NCBI GenBank assembly: GCA_902803635.1
Contig: CADCQU010000375.1
Location: 1-11,635 of the forward strand
DNA from: an uncultured Lachnospiraceae bacterium
GTDB lineage: Bacteria > Bacillota > Clostridia > Lachnospirales > Lachnospiraceae
Reading direction: 5' to 3'
DNA length: 11,635 nucleotides
A model generated the notes under the pieces. It ran no database searches and was not told the origin of the DNA. It saw nothing but the letters and a program-made list of their open reading frames with translations. Position numbers and translations under genes: made by a program. Every line of letters begins with the position of its first letter. The stretch's first letter is position 1. Shown here one piece after another: positions 7,593-11,635 of this stretch.

Positions 7593-7827
7593 AACTCTTA
7601 TGTACCGATGGCGCCGTTACAGTTCAGGTGGACCTGAACTGTAACGCGGGCGTTGCGCAATTAAATCGCCCTTCGGGCGATGGCGCAATGCCTTGGTCGC
7701 AGTTTTAGACCTCTCGCCGGTCCCCGGCAGCGAAACGGAGCTAGTCCTTTAGCCAAGTACGATAAGTGAAGACCGGAATTCTTTGATTTCCGTTGTCGAA
7801 CTTATGCAGAACAGGGGCCGCCTGAGT
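7593..7827 (+). ncRNA. Candidate structured leader RNA upstream of the helicase
   Basis: The 235 bases between the predicted transcription start and the helicase ribosome binding site contain no plausible gene but many self-complementary segments in order. Seen: a possible closing helix ACTC (7594-7597) with GAGT (7824-7827), continued by GGCG (7610-7613) with CGCC (7819-7822); a 14-bp perfect hairpin at 7615-7646; a 10-bp stem 7649-7658/7683-7692 (one G-U) that holds a 7-bp hairpin 7665-7681; CTTGG (7692-7696) with CCAAG (7753-7757) around a GCCGG/CCGGC hairpin (7716-7728); and ATAAGT (7762-7767) with ACTTAT (7800-7805) around CGGAA/TTCCG (7774-7792). It matches no RNA class that I recognise: RNase P, tmRNA, SRP RNA, 6S, T-box and the common riboswitch signatures were considered and not found. 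There is no intrinsic terminator before the gene, so it is a leader, a processed RNA, or both. Confidence 0.5.
7615..7646. repeat. Perfect 14-bp inverted repeat
   Basis: Arms at 7615-7628 and 7633-7646 are exact reverse complements around TGGA. It starts about 22 bases after the predicted transcription start. It could act as an RNA hairpin, the first of the leader structure, or as a DNA operator for a dimeric repressor. No T-run follows, so it is not an intrinsic terminator. Confidence 0.85.
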
Positions 7828-7844
7828 AAAACGGAGGGAACCAT

Positions 7845-10800
7845 ATGGACAAGAAAATGGAAACCAGAAAATTCGAGGCCTGGAGGCACGGTCTTCTCGA
7901 CACCAGCAAACGCAACCGGCTGATGAGTTACCGGAAGACCAAACGGGCGACCCTGCAGATCACCACCCCTTCCATGGACGAGCTCTACAGGCGGCTGGTC
8001 ACAGACGGGGAAACCCTGACCTTCCGCAGGCAGATTGATCCCGGGGACGACCTGCATTTGTCACAGCTCTTCTATATCATGGACAAAATGGATGCCTCCG
8101 TGGAGCTGGCGGAAGGGGAGGTGCGTTCCGACCTTAGCACGGCAGAGATGAACCGGACGCTGAAAAACCTCCGTTCCAAAGCCACGCTGTCCCTGGAAGA
8201 GCAGGGCATCAACATCCTGTACCTTAGCTTTGGCTTTCTTTCCTGGCGGCAGAAGCCAAAGGATGAGCCGCTGCTCTCCCCGCTCGTTCTGGTCCCCATT
8301 TCCCTCGACACGGAATCCTTCCTCAGCCCCTACACCATGAAGCGGCTCGACGAGGACATCGTCATCAACCCCACGCTCGAATACGCCCTCGCCTCCGACT
8401 TTGACATCGAGCTGCCTGCATTTGACGTACAAAACGAAAGCCTCTCCGCCTACCTCGACAAGGTGGGCACGTTGGTCTCCTCCGCAGGCTGGTCCATCCA
8501 GAAGGAGGCCAACATCGGCCTCCTCTCCTTCCTCAAGATCATGATGTACACGGACCTTGAGAAGAACCGGGAGCGCATCTTTGCAAATCCCGTCATCCAG
8601 GCCTTCTGCGGCAACGTCGCGGACCTTCCCCCGATTTCGGAAGACCTGCACCTCTACAACCATGACCTGGCCCCCGCCATCGACAGCTGCCAGGTGGTCA
8701 ACGCGGATGCCTCCCAGCAGGATGCCATCCTGCTCTCCCGGAAGGGGAACAGCTTCGTCCTGCAGGGCCCTCCCGGCACCGGCAAGAGCCAGACCATCAC
8801 CAACATCATCTCGCAGGCGCTTGCCGACCATAAGAAGGTCCTCTTTGTCTCCGAGAAAATGGCCGCGCTGAGCGTCGTGTACCGACGCCTTTCGGATGCA
8901 GGTCTTGCCGATTACTGCCTTTCCCTGCACAACTACAAGGCCGATCGCCGCGCCGTCCTCCAGGACCTCCTGAACACGCTGGACGCGCCGACCCGGAGCG
9001 TAAAGCCCGGTGCGGCCGATGCGCTCTGCGCCCTGGACGAGGAGCGGGCCGCCCTCAACGCCTACATCGAGGAGATGGAAAAAGTCCGCCAGCCCCTCTC
9101 CGCCAGCATTTTCGAGGTGCTCACCGAGGTCGTGCGCACGGAGACGGAGCACACGTACCATCCCCAAACGGACGTCCTTTCGCTTACCGATGCCCAGCTT
9201 CGCTCCCGCACGCTCTCGCTCCGGAAGCTCTCGGACTTTTTTCAGGAGAACGGATCCGCCATCTACGGGAATCCCTGGCGCGACACGGGCATTTCCATCG
9301 TCACCTACGAGCTTCGAAACACTCTCTCCCAGCGTCTTGGGGACTTAAGCGCCTCCCTCTTTGGGCTCGTGAGCATCGTCGACTACCTCAATAAAACGTA
9401 CAATCTTTCCGTTGCATGGACGGAACAGGGTTTTTCCGAGATTGTTGCATCCCTGATCAAAAGCCTTCTTGCCGCCTCCCTTGCAAAACAGCTCGAAAGG
9501 CCCGATGGACGCTGCCTTTTGACGGGCAAGGATTCCGCGCAGCTCGAGCGTCTTTCCACCCGTCTTAACACAGGCCTCGAAAAAGCCCGCTTACTCGACA
9601 TTGAGACCACCGCCGCAGCCCCTCCCGCCACTATGGAGGAAGCCCTCGCCTCTTACGCAGAAACCGAGAAACACCTCCAGCATTGCAAGAGCATTCTGTC
9701 GAAGGCAAATGCCGCCTTCCCGGTGGAGCTCTCCGAGGATGCCGCCGGGCTCCAGGAGGCCCTTTCTCTTGTCCACGCGGCAAATGTCCCGCACCCGGTG
9801 CCGTCCGCCTGGCTCGGCGAGGGGCGCTATGCCTCCGTCCTGGCAAAAACGCAGCTGTGGAAGCGGCTCTCGGAGAAGGCAAATGCCCTCCGAAAGGAGC
9901 TTGATTCCTCCTGGGAGCCCGCCTTCTATAATCTCGACGCCGAGGAGCTGCTCCGCCGCTTCCGGACAGAGTACACCTCGTTCTTCAAAAGGCTCGGCGC
10001 GATGTACCGCCAGGACAAGGCCCAGCTGGCCGCCCTGCACAAAGCCTACACCAAGAAGCTTCCAGACGACGAGTGCATGGCCGCGCTCGAAAAGCTGCTT
10101 GCCTACCGGGCGGCTCTTCTCGATTTTAAAACCGCGTCCGCAGACGCACCGCTCCTCCTTGGCCCCCTCTTCCAGGGCTTGGAAACCGACTGGCAGTACG
10201 TTCTTCGTGTCCTGGACGACTGTTCCCCGGCGAACGATTATACGGCAAGCTACGAATATGCGGATAATTTCCTCGCATACCTCCAGCTGCCCCACGAAGA
10301 GCGCGCACGGCACTTTGCAGCGTCGGCAAATGGTGCCACCTTCGAGGGTCTGCTTGCAGAAATCACGGAGGAAATCGCTTTCTCGGAAAGCCATGCCGGA
10401 CAGTTTGCCACTCTGCCGGAAGCCGAAAGGAAGGCGCTCGGTCTTGCTCCAGGCTACACCGCGCAGCTCGCCCTCCTCAAGGAACGAGTGGCCTGCCTGC
10501 AGGAGCAGAAGGATGCCTATGTGGAGGGAACGGCCCTTCTTGCGGACTACGCCATCCCCCTTCCGGAAAAAACCGCCGCTTCGCTTACGGACACGCTGCA
10601 AAAGCTCTGGGAAATGGCCGCCGGCCTGAAAAAGACAAGCTCCGAGGCAAATGGATATTTCGCAAAGCTCGGGATTCCGAAGGAGGCCGTCACCTCCCTC
10701 GGCGAGCTCTTTGAAGAATACTACGTGAGGGAAGCCGTGCCCAGGGAAGCTGACGCGCTGGCCTCTCTGGTTCCCGTCTGCGAGGCCGAGTCCTTCCTTG

Positions 10801-11635
10801 CACGCCTGGCCTCGGCTCCGGAGAAAATCCGCCTCCCGTTCGAGCAGGAAGCCCTGCTCGCGGAGTTTTTCTCCTGGTTCCCCTTGGAAGACCGCGCTGC
10901 CACTCCGCTTGCGGACCTCCTCTCCCACGTCAACCGCTGCCGGAACGTGGAGGAGCTTCAGCTCTGGCTGCAGTACCATTCCCTCACCGTCGCCTGCGAG
11001 GAACAAGACCTTGAAGACTACCTGGCCTTTATCGAAACGGAAGGCCTGCTGGCCGAAGAGATTGTCCCCGTCTACCGGAAATCCGTCCTGTCCAAATGGC
11101 TCATCGACCTTCTGGTGACGACGCCGATTCCGAATCTCCTGAACTTCCATTCCTACGCCCACGAGAAGACCATCCAGAGCTTCTCGGAAGATGACGGAAG
11201 CCAGCTGGAGATAGCGAAAGCACGGCTTTTGGAGCAGCTCTCCCACGAGAAGCCCGACGGCCTGAACCGCCTGGCCCGCGCCATGGACGAGGTGTCCCTC
11301 CTCCGCCGGGAGGCGGAGAAAAAACGCCGCATCATCCCGCTGCGTCTGCTCTTCAAGACCATTCCAACCCTCCTGCAGAAATTAAAGCCCTGCTTCATGA
11401 TGTCTCCGCTCTCGGTCTCCTACTTCCTCGATTCGGAGCTGTACAGCTTCGACCTGGTCATTTTTGACGAGGCCTCCCAGATCCTTCCGGAGGACGCCAT
11501 CGGAGCCATTTACCGCGGCAGGCAGGCCATCATCGCCGGGGACAGCAGGCAAATGCCTCCGACCAGCTTTTTCAGCGTAGCCGCCCGGAACACGGACGAT
11601 GCGGAAATCGACGAGGATTCGGACGAGTATTATCC
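7845..11635 (+). CDS. DUF4011-type superfamily 1 helicase, N-terminal part (cut by window edge)
   Basis: The frame is open from the ATG at 7845 to the last base (1263 codons), with no stop; the C-terminus lies outside the window. GGAGGG at 7833-7838 sits 6 bases before the ATG. The N-terminal region has the pattern that opens DUF4011 proteins (HGLLDTSKRNRLMSY, residues 15-29). Helicase motifs follow: a Q-like segment DASQQDAI (288-295), motif I LQGPPGTGKSQT (306-317), motif Ia VLFVSEKMAAL (332-342), and motif II IFDEASQ with Asp1208-Glu1209, then AGDSRQMPP from about 1231. This is the Upf1-like SF1 order. Some 850 residues of mostly charged, helical sequence separate Ia from II, a known trait of these large proteins. 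Motifs III-VI, and any C-terminal DUF3320 or Vsr-like nuclease domain as found in relatives, would lie beyond the window. DUF4011 helicases with a Vsr-like nuclease have been linked to phage defence; that role is inference here. Several long frames on both strands inside it are shadows. Confidence 0.93.
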   Translation, partial: MDKKMETRKFEAWRHGLLDTSKRNRLMSYRKTKRATLQITTPSMDELYRRLVTDGETLTFRRQIDPGDDLHLSQLFYIMDKMDASVELAEGEVRSDLSTAEMNRTLKNLRSKATLSLEEQGINILYLSFGFLSWRQKPKDEPLLSPLVLVPISLDTESFLSPYTMKRLDEDIVINPTLEYALASDFDIELPAFDVQNESLSAYLDKVGTLVSSAGWSIQKEANIGLLSFLKIMMYTDLEKNRERIFANPVIQAFCGNVADLPPISEDLHLYNHDLAPAIDSCQVVNADASQQDAILLSRKGNSFVLQGPPGTGKSQTITNIISQALADHKKVLFVSEKMAALSVVYRRLSDAGLADYCLSLHNYKADRRAVLQDLLNTLDAPTRSVKPGAADALCALDEERAALNAYIEEMEKVRQPLSASIFEVLTEVVRTETEHTYHPQTDVLSLTDAQLRSRTLSLRKLSDFFQENGSAIYGNPWRDTGISIVTYELRNTLSQRLGDLSASLFGLVSIVDYLNKTYNLSVAWTEQGFSEIVASLIKSLLAASLAKQLERPDGRCLLTGKDSAQLERLSTRLNTGLEKARLLDIETTAAAPPATMEEALASYAETEKHLQHCKSILSKANAAFPVELSEDAAGLQEALSLVHAANVPHPVPSAWLGEGRYASVLAKTQLWKRLSEKANALRKELDSSWEPAFYNLDAEELLRRFRTEYTSFFKRLGAMYRQDKAQLAALHKAYTKKLPDDECMAALEKLLAYRAALLDFKTASADAPLLLGPLFQGLETDWQYVLRVLDDCSPANDYTASYEYADNFLAYLQLPHEERARHFAASANGATFEGLLAEITEEIAFSESHAGQFATLPEAERKALGLAPGYTAQLALLKERVACLQEQKDAYVEGTALLADYAIPLPEKTAASLTDTLQKLWEMAAGLKKTSSEANGYFAKLGIPKEAVTSLGELFEEYYVREAVPREADALASLVPVCEAESFLARLASAPEKIRLPFEQEALLAEFFSWFPLEDRAATPLADLLSHVNRCRNVEELQLWLQYHSLTVACEEQDLEDYLAFIETEGLLAEEIVPVYRKSVLSKWLIDLLVTTPIPNLLNFHSYAHEKTIQSFSEDDGSQLEIAKARLLEQLSHEKPDGLNRLARAMDEVSLLRREAEKKRRIIPLRLLFKTIPTLLQKLKPCFMMSPLSVSYFLDSELYSFDLVIFDEASQILPEDAIGAIYRGRQAIIAGDSRQMPPTSFFSVAARNTDDAEIDEDSDEYY

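Noticed and set aside
7600..7644. Tiny frame in the helicase leader (ATG TAC CGA ..., 14 codons) as an attenuator peptide
   Set aside because: No ribosome binding site precedes it, and no terminator/antiterminator pair or run of regulatory codons is present.
7697..7750. Hammerhead-like core (GAAAC at 7732-7736 after a hairpin, GTC nearby)
   Set aside because: The essential CUGANGA segment is missing on the 5' side of the hairpin, so the resemblance is superficial.
9591..11246. A 551-codon minus-strand frame inside the helicase region
   Set aside because: The plus-strand frame carries the helicase motifs before and after this stretch without interruption, so the minus frame is a shadow. The same holds for the minus frames at 8061-9167 and 7749-8057.

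Overview
The window looks like a chromosomal segment of a moderately GC-rich Bacillota (Firmicute). The reasons are a glgC-glgD pair, strong GGAGG-type ribosome binding sites, a secreted protein with Big_2-type Ig-like domains and a DUF5648-like C-terminus, and short AT-rich promoter islands in otherwise GC-rich DNA. I cannot name a genus; Lachnospiraceae-like or Negativicutes-like genomes both seem possible.

Layout. (1) 1-218: the tail of an open frame that enters from the left and stops at 147, possibly the end of glgB, then a short leader. (2) 219-2510: glgC and glgD, a two-gene glycogen-synthesis unit with an 18-nt step from stop to start, closed by a strong intrinsic terminator at 2529-2562. 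(3) 2563-2766: convergent spacer with two copies of a 57-59 bp GC-rich repeat; the right copy supplies the stop codon of the next gene. (4) 2767-7428, minus strand: a roughly 1553-residue secreted multidomain protein. It has two diverged copies of a domain with an N-terminal His and a C-terminal Cys (permuted papain-like layout), embedded in beta-rich and Ig-like regions, with a DUF5648-like C-terminus. (5) 7429-7844: a divergent intergenic region. An AT-rich half carries both promoters. The other half, from just after an extended -10 box to the next ribosome binding site, can fold into a multi-helix RNA whose 5' end pairs next to its 3' end. (6) 7845 to the right edge, plus strand: the first 1263 codons of a DUF4011-type superfamily 1 helicase, cut off by the window after motif II.

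How they fit together: GlgC makes ADP-glucose, and GlgD is its sequence-degenerate partner that probably tunes it. The surface protein and the helicase are separate transcription units fired from the divergent region and share no evident pathway with glg. The most unusual signals are the structured leader in front of the helicase, the duplicated His/Cys domain in the surface protein, and a strong excess of the octamer GGCAAATG (or its complement), found in coding and non-coding positions alike.
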